The translations under genes and the position numbers were made by a program. A DNA stretch of 64,000 nucleotides, from NCBI GenBank assembly GCA_030248195.1, contig JASAND010012426.1, forward strand, positions 32,348 to 96,347, read 5' to 3'. Below, piece after piece: positions 1 to 12,069 of this stretch. The stretch comes from Trissonchulus latispiculum (lineage: Eukaryota; Nematoda; Enoplea; Enoplida; Ironidae). How positions within the stretch are numbered: the stretch's first letter is position 1; every line of letters starts with the position of its first letter. The notes under the pieces are model-generated. The model was given only the letters and a program-made list of their open reading frames with translations, did not search any database and had not been told where the DNA came from.

Positions 1-1710
1 CACTCTTGGTTTAAGACTTTCATTTGCTTACAGTGCCGAATTGCTTAAGCCTGGAATTGAACCTCAAATTTCCAGCCTAACTTGGCTGGTTGAACTCGAT
101 AGCCATGAGTCGAAAAATTAGGCCGACAGAGCCTTAAGCTGATCCGCGAAATATCTTTGTAGTACAACTTTCGGAACTTTCTCGCCTGACTCTGAGACCC
201 CTCCAGAGCTCAAGCATTTTGTAGCTTAATCAAAGAACGGGCCAATAATAAGGACGGGCATTTTAACCGCGCAGAGTTTTTAAACATCGAATAATCGTTT
301 CGACTTCACGAGTTAGTCTGTTTTCGTCTTATTTTGATTTGTTTGATTCCTTTACACCTTAGCTTATACGGAGCTTATATATACGAAAGGCTAGTCCAAA
401 AAGAGTTATCGAATTTTTGCTCTACTACTCAGAAATTCCTATATCCAGCTTTTCAACAAAATCGACTCCCTTTCCTTGAGAAACTAATTCAGAAAACTCC
501 AAATTTGTTAACTGAAAATTTACACTGTAAATTTTCCGTTAACAAATTACAGTGGAAATTTTCGTAACCATGTCAAACTTTACCGTGATTGTTCCCGCTA
601 ACAGTTGTGAGGACTAGAGTAATCAAACCTCAACCCATAATGTAACTAAATCCATGTGTAAGAGAAAAACGAAATTTCGAAACCACTCCACTAGAGAACA
701 GGCAATAATTTTGTGCAAAATGAACTTATTTTGACCATATTTACGGTAAATATAGACCTGCTGCGAGTATATAAACATTTTTATGTCTGTACATTAGGGT
801 TCCGTATTGGAAAGAGGGAGGCTTGCCGAAAATATCTAGAGGCACTTGCGAGGGGGCATGTACCATAACGCAAACTAGGTGAGTTAATGTGAAATAAATA
901 AATAAATAAATAAAATGTGCAACCTTGTAAAAATTGCAAGCAATTCTTAGATTTTGAGGAAGCGAAGTCTGATCAAGATCCATGTTTATTAAGCAGAAGC
1001 AGAAGTCTTCGATTTTTTGAACTTAGACTTTTTCGATTTCTTGAATCCTATTTGTAACAGTAATTGAAGCTAACACATAGGACACAGTTTTTATTTAAAT
1101 TCGTATGGAAAAGCGTGAAAGCATGTGCAAATCATACGTCAAAACCATACATGAACATAGGGTCAGATGTCAGAGGTCTGGGGGCTTGTCCCAAGAAAAT
1201 TCTCAGGGGGCTTGTGCCTTGAACCTAAATTTTCAAGGGGGCTTTTACCATAAGCATAAATTAACGCTAATAGTAATATAAGCTCAAAATCTTTAAAGAA
1301 TTTTAAAGAAAATTGACAATTTTTAGAAAAAATTTAAAATTTTGATCGAATTTTTGGAAAAAATAGGAAATTTTTTGGAATTTTGGTGTGAATACCTTCT
1401 TTTTCCGGCCATTTCTGCTTATCCCTTGCCCAATCCTTCCTTACCCCTTGCCCCTGGCGGCGATAGGGCTTGTACCTTGTCCGGGTTGGGGGGGGCTTGG
1501 ACCCTACACGATGCCCCCCGTGTTAACCTATGGTAAAAACCGATTATAGTAGACAAGCGAGCCGCGCCGTGGCGCAGCAGGAAAAACTGGTCCAAAACAA
1601 GCGCTTAGCCCGTTCGACATGACCAATATTGTATTAAAACGAAAGCTCTGAAATGCACCAAATTGTTAACTAGTTAATTAAGCATAATACTAATTAACAA
1701 TTTATCATTT
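1..1710. other. Intergenic region, no gene seen
   Basis: AT-rich sequence without a convincing coding region; the short open frames show no family motif. It holds an AAAT-type microsatellite at about 893-914 and three copies of a GGGGGCTTGT/GGGGGCTTTT-like phrase at about 1180-1250, with GC-rich relatives near 1440-1500. The promoter of the F-box gene downstream is probably here, but no element could be assigned. Confidence 0.6.
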
Positions 1711-1713
1711 CAG
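1698..1713 (+). promoter_or_regulatory. 3' splice acceptor upstream of the F-box ATG
   Basis: A pyrimidine-rich tract ending in TTTCAG at 1713 lies 37 nt before the ATG of the next gene. No 5' exon is visible. It could be the acceptor of a 5'UTR intron or a spliced-leader trans-splicing site. Confidence 0.5.
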
Positions 1714-1750
1714 AATTGCCTGAAACGATTTACGATCCACTTTTTCTGTC

Positions 1751-3712
1751 ATGTCCTGCGAGGAGACCGTGGATTTGCTGCCTGATCAGGCGTTAGTTGG
1801 GATTTTTCGCCTACTCCCCTGGCGTTCCAGAGTTCGCGTGGAAGCCGTCTCCACGCGATTTCGTCGGCTGGTTCTGGAATCCTACGGGGATGTCGAATTT
1901 TTGATCGTTGGCGACGCCAAGTCTAAAGGTATACTCTGCGGGATGCTTCAGGAAAAGTTGCCAGATCACGTTTTGGACAGTCGCCTAGTTTGGGCGATGA
2001 ACCGTTTTGGGGGTCTGAAAGAGCTCTATCTTATGGATCCGATTGGAGAATCCGTCTTAAGCCGAATTGGTGAATGTTTTCCTGATTTGCAAATTCTGGC
2101 GGTTCAATTGGCCAGTCGCAGTTACCGACTTCCGCTGGAAGTGTTGCCGAATAATATTTCTCTAAAGTTTATCCGAGCTGGGTACCACGGCGATGAGCAC
2201 ATGCAAAATCGGAGCCAGTTTGGGGCGATATTGCAGGCGGCTTCTGAAAGAAATAGTCAAATCATTTCATGGTTGGACGTTTATTTGAATTTTTGCGAAA
2301 TCTATAAGGAACAACCTGAGCTGAAGTTGAATCAATATATTCCGGCTTCGTTGGAGTCGCTGACAGTCTGCGAATCCAGTTCATTTTCCGGCTTTATTCC
2401 GGAACCGGAAAATCCCCAGTGTCAGCTGAGGTCATTAATCATTTCAACTTTTCCGGTTTCTTTTCAGTCTCTACTTTGTCTGAGCCAAAATTGCCGACTC
2501 CTGGAGGAATTCGTCTTTTCTAACCTTAAGTCAGAACGCCGTCGAGCTGTTAATCATAATTACAGCAGAATCACGTTTCCTAGACTCCAGATTTTGTCGG
2601 TGAGCAACGATATCCCGGACAGTTTGTTGTTGGCTTTGACGAAATCCGGTTGTCTTCGTAGACTTTCCGTGGAATCTGCGCCAGCCGGAATATTGACGGA
2701 AGTGGTAAATCGAAATCCGATTTTACATCATCTGCAATGCGTCGTCCACATGGACGATATGTCTGTGCAAATGTTCATGGAAAATTGGCATGGAGCCTTA
2801 AGTCTTGACACGGCAAAGCTTAGACTCAATTCCGAGGTCATATGGGAGCCTAGTGTAACTGCAAATCCGTCGGAGGGATCCAGTCTTCGAAAATTCAGTC
2901 TCGATCCACCACTCGGAGGCACTGCATGGCTTGTAGTCCCTACGGAATCTGGTTCAGCCTTTTCCAATTTTTTATGCAACATCACTAATCTCTCGCTGTC
3001 ACATGTGAAACTGCACAGCGAGATCTTCTGTCCCGCTCTGGTCAAACTAGAGCTTCATTATGTCGAATTTAAAAATGCCGAATCGGGAATTCGAGTTGGT
3101 CCAGACTTCCGGTCGCTTTCAATCAGCGGTCCGGATAGTGATCCTAGAAAAATTTCCGGGATCGACGGAATTTTTTCTGACCTAGCCAGTCTAAGCCTGC
3201 AGCATTCCCCGTCTCTGAGTTCTTCAGCTTACGCTGAGTACCTTGAATCGCTAAAATGTTTGGAAAGTTTCAAATTTGATTATACAAGCTCTGATCTAAC
3301 AAAGACAGCCAGTACCAGGGAAACCTTGCCAGAGCTATTGGGAGGTTTGGTCAAAGCTCTAGCTGCGCTTCCCGCCCTAAGAAGTGTTACTTTTAATGCA
3401 GGTTTCGGCTTTCAAAAGGACTGTTTACAGGACATCCTCAAGATGCTGGCGAAATACCGACAAGCGCGGATCAAGACCGAAGAATTTACTGTCCCCTTTT
3501 TGGAATACAGTTTTCATTATTGTACTCTTGCTGCCAGCATAGAACGGCTGAAACTGAGCACAGAAACAGAGCAAAGTGCAAGAATGAAAGTCTGTAGGCA
3601 CGACGACAAATTTAATCGCGTTTTTGAGCACAACTTTTTTAGCCCACGTCTTTGTCCATCGCCCGAATACTGTATCATGCTTGATGAGGGATCTAATTTG
3701 GTTTCTGTCTAA
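1751..3712 (+). CDS. F-box / leucine-rich-repeat-like protein, intronless
   Basis: Single open frame of 653 codons. Residues about 8-45 (LLPDQALVGIFRLLPW, then a VEAVSTRFRRLV segment) match an F-box, the motif that binds Skp1 in SCF ubiquitin ligases. The rest is a series of degenerate leucine-rich stretches (for example LKELYLMD and LQILAV) of the kind that form the substrate-binding part of FBXL proteins. No signal peptide or membrane segment is seen. A splice acceptor sits 37 nt upstream of the ATG and a polyadenylation signal lies about 350 nt past the stop. The likely role is substrate recruitment for ubiquitination, but the substrate cannot be inferred. An intronless body among intron-rich neighbours may mean an expanded or retrocopied family. 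The F-box call is good; the LRR call is weaker. Confidence 0.75.
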   Translation: MSCEETVDLLPDQALVGIFRLLPWRSRVRVEAVSTRFRRLVLESYGDVEFLIVGDAKSKGILCGMLQEKLPDHVLDSRLVWAMNRFGGLKELYLMDPIGESVLSRIGECFPDLQILAVQLASRSYRLPLEVLPNNISLKFIRAGYHGDEHMQNRSQFGAILQAASERNSQIISWLDVYLNFCEIYKEQPELKLNQYIPASLESLTVCESSSFSGFIPEPENPQCQLRSLIISTFPVSFQSLLCLSQNCRLLEEFVFSNLKSERRRAVNHNYSRITFPRLQILSVSNDIPDSLLLALTKSGCLRRLSVESAPAGILTEVVNRNPILHHLQCVVHMDDMSVQMFMENWHGALSLDTAKLRLNSEVIWEPSVTANPSEGSSLRKFSLDPPLGGTAWLVVPTESGSAFSNFLCNITNLSLSHVKLHSEIFCPALVKLELHYVEFKNAESGIRVGPDFRSLSISGPDSDPRKISGIDGIFSDLASLSLQHSPSLSSSAYAEYLESLKCLESFKFDYTSSDLTKTASTRETLPELLGGLVKALAALPALRSVTFNAGFGFQKDCLQDILKMLAKYRQARIKTEEFTVPFLEYSFHYCTLAASIERLKLSTETEQSARMKVCRHDDKFNRVFEHNFFSPRLCPSPEYCIMLDEGSNLVSV

Positions 3713-4062
3713 ATAACGCAGAAGTAGACTTATCTGCATTTTTAATCAGGAACACTGAAAAAACTTAACATTAATCGCCTATGTATTTAATATTTAACTT
3801 TGTTTACTTTCGTCTGCATCTATTTTGTTCGTATTTCATTTGTATGTAGTTCATTTGTACGTATTTCATATGTTCGACTGTGAATTATCTTTCCCCCTAA
3901 GAACAAATGTAATACGCAACAAATGATTCGTATGTATTTTGTGCCAATATTTGTGTCACAACGTAGTATACTGTAACTCTACTCTCTATACCATGATTTG
4001 GTTTGCTTTGAAATATTAAAAAATACCATACTATAAGTGTCAAATATCAGTACCAAAATATA

Positions 4063-4068
4063 AATAAA
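4063..4068 (+). terminator. AATAAA polyadenylation signal of the F-box gene
   Basis: Canonical hexamer, the most convincing one downstream of the F-box stop and before the inverted-repeat element that starts at 4336. Confidence 0.4.
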
Positions 4069-4876
4069 GCACTGAGGCAGAAGGATAAACTTTAACATCG
4101 AACCGGGTAGAGGTGGCTTGGCTGCTAACCTTTACTAGATGCTTCCTTGCTGGTGTTTAGTTGGCATACAAAAGTTTGAGTTAACCAACAAGTAGTGCCC
4201 ATAAAAGGGAGGGCCAGATTTCAAGAGTGCAGAGTATTGTTGGAAAACAGCTTTTATTTAATATTGCTTGGACCTAAACAGCTCTACTGGCGTTCTGACA
4301 CTGTCGCGAGTTAATGGGCTGTTAACTATCAATTAAAGTCTGACCAAAAAGTCTTGGAACCGAACAATGAGCGCCTGTTCTGAGTTATCATTAACGTTAA
4401 CGTAGCCTATATAAAGTATATATTTTAAGAAACCTCAGAAGAAGGAGATTCCAATAAACCCATCATATTCGGTCTATATTCGGGTACCGGATACTAAATC
4501 GATAAAAACGCTTCAGATTTGGATTACGTTGGTTCTTGGTCCAAAACTTCCGAAAATCAAGTCACACCCTTTCCATGACCGGTAACCGGATTTCTAGATT
4601 GGAAAAATTGTACAGCAAGATGGGTTGCTCGTACAGTTTCGCTGATTGCATTTTTGGATTCCTAGGGTCAAAATTACTTTGTATCTATGTTTGATCTATG
4701 TTCGTATCCGTTTCGAAAACACTGGAAATTAAAGATTTTCCGGTCTGGTCTGGCGCTCTAAATAGTAGATAGAAATGTTCGTTTTTAACACAATGAAAGT
4801 TTTGGAAGGCTCCTTTCATTTTAAGGTGTAATCTAATATCCGGTCCATTTTCGGTTCTGCGCTTTGAAACGAGATT

Positions 4877-5249
4877 TCATGGGTTATTATCTCAGTATCC
4901 GGTTGGCCGGAAATAACATTATTTTATTAAAATGTTATTTGGTCTATCCCTAACAAATGATAGCGTTTTAAGTACGGGTGATTTTTGTTTGTTTAATCTA
5001 TTTGCTGAACCGGACATGAGATTTGATTAAATACGCTTAGCTTCGTCGTTTGCAATATAACTTATTTTTAACTATTTTTAAAACGCTGTCATTCACAAAT
5101 TACAGCAGATATGAAGTAAATTGCGGTTGAGGCTTGTTGAGGCTTATTGAAGCTAGACCAAATAACATTTTAATAAAATAATTTGACTTCCGGACCAACC
5201 AGATACTGAGATAATAGCTCATGAAATCTCATTTCAAAGCTCGGAACCG
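4877..5249. repeat. Inverted repeat inside the 4.3-10.3 kb element
   Basis: A left arm with ATCTCAGTATCCGGTTGG and TTATTAAAATGTTATTTGGTC is mirrored by the complement at 5155-5249, around an AT-rich spacer. RNA from either strand would fold into a hairpin of roughly 70-90 bp per arm. Confidence 0.7.
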
Positions 5250-6787
5250 GAAATAATCGAATATTCGACTGCTTTGACACCAGTAAAATAAAAGTTGCCT
5301 CCCAAACATTAATTGCGCCAAAAACGAACATTTGTTATCTGCGATTTCGAGCACCAGACCGGATTTTTCGAACCAGATACCAACATAGATCACGTAATTT
5401 TGATCCAAACCGGACAAAAGTTTGTATACAGAATATTTTCGACCATAAGAACCAAAAAATCAAATCAGCGGAACCGAACAGCCTACCAACCTTTGTGTGC
5501 AGTTTTCGTACCCTAGACATCCGGTTACCTGACATGGATCGGATGTGCCTCGATTTTCGGAAATGTTTTGGACCAAAAACCAACATACTAGGGGTCTTGT
5601 CTCGTTTACCTTCCACCACTCAAAGTATTTAAAACTTGACCCAAATGAGCTAAAATTTGGCATGCGTATGTTTTCGACCACGCCCAGTTCAAATATCGAA
5701 TATTGTAAAATTTTTCGCATTCGCGAAATATTCTATTTTTTCGATTCGCAATCAAGGGAAACCGAAAACCTTGCCGTGTTTGATTTTGCTAATAAGTTGT
5801 ATGTTGGGGTTTCCAGAGCCATTGAACAAGAATTTGAAGTCCGTTTTTATATTCAGCATTTTGTTAGTTCAGTATAAGCTAAAGTTGTAAGCTTAAGGTG
5901 CTGGTATCTCTTTGTGTAAATTTGGCATTACAGGCTCCAATTCTTTATGAAAATAGCTGAAACTTTCCAAATTATTTATTATTTTGGTTTGAAAAATTTG
6001 CAAAAATTGTTTTGGTGCTCTTTAACATTTTGGGACCAGTCCCGCACTTTTAGGTGAAAAAATAAGAAATTTTTGGGTTTTGCCATTATTCTCTCAGTAC
6101 GTAGTCACTACACCGGGTTGGTTGTTATGGCTGGAAAGAGGGCACCAAAATGAACATTTTTGCTGTTACAACCTTTGAGCTGTCTCTAGTCATTAAGTCA
6201 GTATAAGCCAAAAACCATTTTTGGGGTCAAAAAACAATCATTTTCGAGCAAAGTTTTGCAAAATTACTGCAAAATCTTACGGACACTTTTGGCTTATGTA
6301 TACTCAATCGATACCCGGTTTAATTGCACATTTTATCATCGCATGGAATACTACGTAAGCTTACTTCAATCGTTTAATCCCGCATTACCATTTATCCCGT
6401 AGAATTTGTGACATCAACTTTTACTGTACATATATTAATTAAGTTAATGCGTTTTATTTTAATTAAGTAAGTAGTAAGTATATATTATATACGAGCACAA
6501 CTAAGTTGTTGCAGACGCTGAGTTATTCTTACAAATTGGTAAACTGTTACTGAAGAACTTCCGTCGGCATCAGTCGGGGCAGTTTCCACGAATCTGGGTT
6601 GTTCAGCGAAGCTGGTCCATATTAGTCCGCTTTAAACCTAGTCCTCTTGTCATTTACAACCTGCCCCTCCTATATCAACGTTTTAAGGCCTAGTCCTATG
6701 TCCGCTTAAAACCCAATGTCACCCACATTGCCTTTTTCATGCTCCACCGGAGCATTTTTATTCTTTTATAAAAAATATATATTCTTA

Positions 6788-6932
6788 TGCTTTGTTTTGT
6801 TTATTTGTTTTGTTGTAAGCAAATTGTATCTAAATTGGCAACATGCACAGCAGGCAAGTAACTTGCCTGCTGTGCATGTTGCCAATTTAGATACAATTTG
6901 CTTACAACAAAACAAATAAACAAAACAAAGCA
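6788..6932. repeat. Near-perfect 72-bp palindrome
   Basis: Two 72-nt arms are complementary around one unpaired base at 6860 (centre GGCAAGT-A-ACTTGCC). The arms run from TGCTTTGTTTTG to its complement. The palindrome lies in the middle of the 4.3-10.3 kb element. Such perfection implies a recent origin or ongoing gene conversion. A transcript would be a dsRNA hairpin suited to Dicer. Extrusion, or a very short foldback MITE, are other readings. Confidence 0.85.
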
Positions 6933-7677
6933 AAACCGTGTTCCTTTTGTATCTCAAACGGTGGGGGCTACATCCAACCAATTTGTCCTTTTCGAGACCC
7001 GTGGAATATGCCAAGTACGAGTCATTTTGAGGAAGTCAGATTGATTTGAGTTGATTTAAATTCGCTGCCAAATTTTACAAACGATATTGACTCAAGTAAC
7101 TCAATCGATACACCATCCAATTGCAAATTTTTTTCCGTACGCCCCACTCCAGTTGGAGGTTCTCCGGTTAGGAGTAGTGTCAGCTTTAATTTAAAACTTT
7201 GTCTGGAGGAAGACTGATAAGCTGACACCGAATAATTGTCGTTACAATTACCGGAGGCGTTTTACCAAGGCTGGAGATTTGCCCATCACGGTTTGTGTGA
7301 TGAACGCACCTCGGCAGCTCCACCCGAAGGCGGCCGCCCCTTAACTCTCGGAAAATTGTTGACATGAGGGGGGGTACCAGCTATTATTGGTGCCGGCTGG
7401 CACCAGAATCGAATGAATAAAAACGCGCTCGTCTGGTCCTCCAGGACCATTAATGTTAGAATTTCGTGTTTTGAGTTGCGAAAGCGGAGTACATCTGCAT
7501 TCCTCCGCAGTCAACTCATGCGTTCACTTGCGTGGTTCTGTGCGCGTTTGTGTGAGCGTACCAGTTCGTGGACATGGAAGTATAGCAGTTACAACATGTG
7601 ACAATGTTAACAAAAAGTAGCAGAGTCAAGACATGTTTGATTTTTTTTCAGTTGGGTTCCCAGGGAACGTAGTTGCC

Positions 7678-7707
7678 GTTGTTGTTGTTGTTGTTGTTGT
7701 TGTTGTG
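7678..7707. repeat. (GTT)n microsatellite
   Basis: About nine tandem GTT units follow GTTGCC; no coding frame uses them. Confidence 0.85.
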
Positions 7708-10252
7708 TCAGTCTTCAGGTCGGTCTCAGCGGACGAATTCCTGGTTCGTCGTCAGCGGTTTGTGCGGTATGAGTTCTGAGCAGCTTAGAAAATGTCCTGC
7801 AAACATACCGTAAACGGAAGGAAACGAGTTTTGATCTCGACGCAGACGTTTCTGCTAGCTTACACATGCTGCCGAAATAATATCAGCAGCTGCTGAATAG
7901 CTGTTGTTTAAGTTTTGTTAATCTAGTAACCGCTGGCTGTAAATGCAGTATAAGCCTCGACTGTATAAGGTGTCTACTGAGCCAGCAAGTTCTGGTACTC
8001 ATCCAGTGCTGATAATTGAAGGTTATTAATTTGTTCTTTAATTAATAACTGAAGTTCTTAAGTTACGTGGAAAATAGTGACAAGCACAGGGGGACCTTTC
8101 CCACCCCCAATGCATGCGACTAGTTCCAATAACGCGGTCAATTTTCATAGACTGCATGAGTTCGCGAGCTGCATTCGTTTTTGACAAGAACACATTTGAA
8201 GTCATGAAAATTAAGTCAACATTGAGTGTACCACTAATTTACTCGTGTGCATGCGATAGGTATTATTCTAACACCACAGCAAAACTAAGCAAACAAAAAC
8301 TGAAGAACTTATAACGCCTTGTCCTGTCCTGTAGCTGATGAAAATGCCAATGTGAAGTCGTTTGCCTTGGCATTGCCTGAATTCAGTTTGCACATCTAAG
8401 CTAAAGACACGAAATGTTATTGCAGCGTTGTAAGTAATGGAGTCACCATGCAAATAACAAGTTCATGGGCATTCAGGTGTTCTATTAAGTAGAGGTGCAA
8501 CGCCCGAACCTCCAACACCACTACATCAATTTGGAAGCAACGACTTGTTGCTAGGATCAATCGCCGTTGGGTGCATAGGTTTGCCCTAACTGGAGGTTTT
8601 TAGGTGTTTAGCGAAATCAAGTGGTTAATTTTGCTTCTGTCCAATTCTTAAATCTAAAAATTAAATTAAAAATTAAATGTATAAAATCGAAACTTATCTT
8701 TGTATGCTCAACTAGTTTCCATGAAGTAGTTGATCAGATCTTCAATTGCAAATTTTAGCAATGGAAAATATTGCTTTAAGGAATCTATTGCTTTAAGCTA
8801 GAGATTTGGTCGAAAGACCATTTTGGCAAAACTGCGACTATTTTGTTTCTAACATCGATTTCTCAAACACCACGCAATGGATTCGCGTGATTTTTTTCCT
8901 GGATGAAAATTCGTACTATTGCGGAGGGTCAAATTTCTTGGTTTGAGCTTAAACATCTCCAGTTGCGAGAAAACTGAATACAAAGTTGCGAAATTTCGTT
9001 TCACCGCACATTTGCCGGATTTTCTGGAGTATTGAAAAGTGTTGAACCAAATCCAAAACAGGTTCCTTGGCCACATGTCCTTCATATCAGGGCACAAGAA
9101 AATTTTTAGCCGATTCTACCCTTTTGAGAAATCAATGTTCAAAAAGGCTTGGTCTAAATTCAGCCAGTGCAAAATAACATGAGATATGTCAGAAGATGTT
9201 TGCTAATTTTTTGCTAATTTTGCTAGTTTCGTAAGCTCATGCGAATATACAGATTATAAGCTTTAAAGCGATGTATAAAGCCAAGAGTCCATGATTTTCT
9301 TCTATATATTAGACCTCTTTTTGGCTACCCCCCCCCCACCAAACGGAGGGGGGGGGGTATGCGATGTCGACTTGGTCGACCCCTCCCCAAACGGGGGAAC
9401 ATTCGCGTATTGTGGTCGGAGCACCGTTACGCAATGCAGTGAAGAGAAGCCCTCTAGTGGCTTACTCTTCTTCTTAATAATAGTGCAATTATGCACTCTT
9501 GATAAAGCTCTTTCTAACTCCCAAAATTGCGAAAGTTATAGCGTTTCAAAAAATTACCACAAAAGCACTGCAAAAAAGGATACCAGCACCTTAAGATGTA
9601 AGCTTATATTGACCCAAGGAAAAGCCGGATCGACAAACGGACTTCAGATTCGTGTTCAGCGACCCCGAAAACCCCTTAGTGCAACTGTTCCAGAAACTCG
9701 AAGACAAAAAATTGTTGGATTCCCCTTGTTCCTTCCCCCTGTTGAGAATCGCAAAAAATCGAATTTTGTGACTTCGAAAAGTTTTGGGATGAGTCTTATA
9801 TTTTTTATATTTATTTTTATAATTGTAATCTTAAATTTTAATTTTAATAATTTTAATCATAATTAATCAATAATAATAATAAATTTAATAATTTTAGTAT
9901 AATTTATAATTTTTATATATTTTTTATATTTTTCATAAAACTCGGCTTGATAGAAAACATACGCATACGGAATTTCAACTTATGCATTTGGTTGTATTAA
10001 AAATTCCGAGTGGTGGTGGGTAGACGAGACAAGACCCCCATACTAGAGTATGAATTAATTAACACTTTCCTTCCGAATCTGAAGCATTTTTATCGATTTA
10101 GTATTCGCTAACCGCATATAGACCTGATATCGTGGTTTTAGCGGATTCTTCTCCTCCTGAGGTTTCTAAAAATATATACATTACATAGACAAAGGTTGAC
10201 TCAGTCATGACATGAAATTACAGTTCGGTTCCAAGAGTTTTCGGTCAGACTT

Positions 10253-11708
10253 TAGTTAACTTCTCGCATAATCAATCCAGTAAGTAGACTTGTCGGACCG
10301 ATCAGCATCATGGCATGCAAAAGAAAGAAGAATTAGTTAAACAAATTTTAACACAAATCATTCAAAAGGTTCATACAAATAACAGTTTTTAATACTCCTT
10401 CCAAAGACATGCGGAATTTGTCAGATTAACAGAAAATTAATTAATCAGTACATAAACACGAAAAATCAGTAAAATTAACACAAATCATTAGTAAGGCACA
10501 AACAGGATAACGATTAGCTTGCAACAAACATGCCATATTAACAAAAATACCAAAGTACCAACACACAGAGTCAAAAATATTTGGGACACAGGATATGAAA
10601 ATTTTTCAGCGAATTCTTAGCTCAAAGCGCAGTCTGTCAGATAGAGCCTCTCTATTGAAATATACCGTATTTAATTTGCCGATGCAAATTTGCTAGCTCG
10701 AATCACTTTATGCAATACAACAACCACTTAGATTTGTAAAGATATTTGCTGCCTATTTTACCCATTTGACTGAAATCTTAGCCACAGAGTTTATTTTAGT
10801 CAAAGTATACAATTTATTCTTAAGACCTGTTCGAATGACTTTTGGAGTCTGTGAATAATGCATGATAACTATTTTGAGAAAGAAGTATAATAGAATACGC
10901 CAGATGGTTTTCGTATTTGTTCCCCAAATGTTGTTTTCATTTACCTGCTAGCTGATTCCGCCTTTGGTTTCTCTCAAGTAGCAGTAAGATTTGCTGAAAT
11001 GATAGATACAAAACAGCACATAACTCACCATTCAAGGTAAAATGCTCAATTATAGGTTTTGGTTTCATTAATGCGTTACCATAAGTCATCGATTTTAATA
11101 CTTTAGGGATAACGAATTTTCTATGGTTGACTATTAGTAGCCTAACCTAGTCCATTAGAGCGTGCACATTCTCACAATACATTTTTACTTTTTTTCTGTC
11201 AGCACAAACTTTGTTTGATAGTAAGATAATATCTGAGCTAAGATTGGACCTTTTTTGAAAGTTGCTGTATTTATTTGTGAATACAAATCTGAGCTAATAG
11301 CTACTGTCATTCATGTACCACTTATTCTACATTTCGGCAATATGTGGAAATCTAGCTTACGCATCCAGGCAAAGTTGGAAAAATAATGTTTATAAATTTA
11401 ACAAGTTCAATAAATAGCATTCAATATTAACATTGATTCATGTACTAATTCAATAACTTTTTAATTTTTTGTAATTTATCTTATAATTGTCATTAAATTG
11501 GTTGTATCTGCAATCTAATGCTAAATTATGCCAAGTTGGTCTGGCTAAATATAAGCTGCATGCGCAAGCACTCTTTCAAGTTTTGAAACAAGTGCATAGT
11601 TTGTAAGTACTAAATTGTTCAAAATTTTCACACCGCACGAGCCGGCGACCGCTCAATGTTTTATGATTCCACTTTCTCTAGTATAAGTAAACTACTGAGA
11701 CAGTGTAT
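10253..11708. other. Intergenic region upstream of the globin gene
   Basis: AT-rich sequence with no open frame of note and no clear repeat. It probably contains the globin promoter, but no TATA box or other element stands out from the background. Confidence 0.55.
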
Positions 11709-11720
11709 CATATTTTGCAG
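11709..11720 (+). promoter_or_regulatory. 3' splice acceptor upstream of the globin ATG
   Basis: CATATTTTGCAG precedes the first globin ATG by 73 nt; a second, weaker site ends in TTTTGTAG near 11768. As with the F-box gene, this fits a 5'UTR intron or trans-splicing. Confidence 0.4.
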
Positions 11721-11793
11721 ACTTGGCTGAACCATTTAATTCTGCCTTTTGGGTCCTGCATTTTGTAGTCCTGCCAAGTGTATTGGTTATATC

Positions 11794-12069
11794 ATGGGTT
11801 GCGGATTTTCGACCCCCATTGAAATTCAGCTGACTCGGAAAGAAAAAGCAATCATACGTAAAACCTGGCTACACATGAAAACTAAGGATGATGTTTTCTA
11901 CGTTCATTTATTTGCTTCAGTCCTTCGAAGTAGCTACAGAATTCGACAAGTTTTTAAATTGGCCTCAACATCCCAGAAACCGGACTATCAGCGGTATTTT
12001 GAGCAAGCCAACAAAGTGGGCAGCTTTATGGACAGCTTGATTGTGAAACACAATTTAGATACTTTCAAG
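11794..12069 (+). CDS. Globin exon 1
   Basis: 92 codons from MGC to DTFK, ending AAG/GTATTA. It carries the acylation signal and helices A to E. Confidence 0.75.

Larger units (their letters stand above)
4336..10252. mobile_element. Large inverted-repeat DNA element, TA-flanked, TIR AAGTCTGACC
   Basis: The ends read AAGTCTGACC(A/G)AAA and its complement, each flanked by TA, as in Tc1/mariner-type insertions. The arms stay related far inward: TCTTGGAACCGAAC pairs with 10224-10241; the phrase ending CATGCGTATGTTTTC near 5660-5680 pairs with about 9955-9975; and GCTTAAGGTGCTGGTAT near 5890-5910 pairs with about 9575-9600. The arms therefore reach roughly 1.5 kb, though the right one has gaps. 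No transposase frame is seen, so the element is non-autonomous. Two related elements share the same ends (30392-32860 and 59316-60648). Confidence 0.7.

Noticed and set aside
7240..7400. GC-rich structured stretch as an snRNA or other known ncRNA
   Set aside because: Compared by memory with U1, U2, U4, U5 and 5S patterns; no match could be supported.
9291..9866. 191-codon open frame
   Set aside because: Starts in C/G homopolymers, has no family motif and lies in the arm of an inverted-repeat element.
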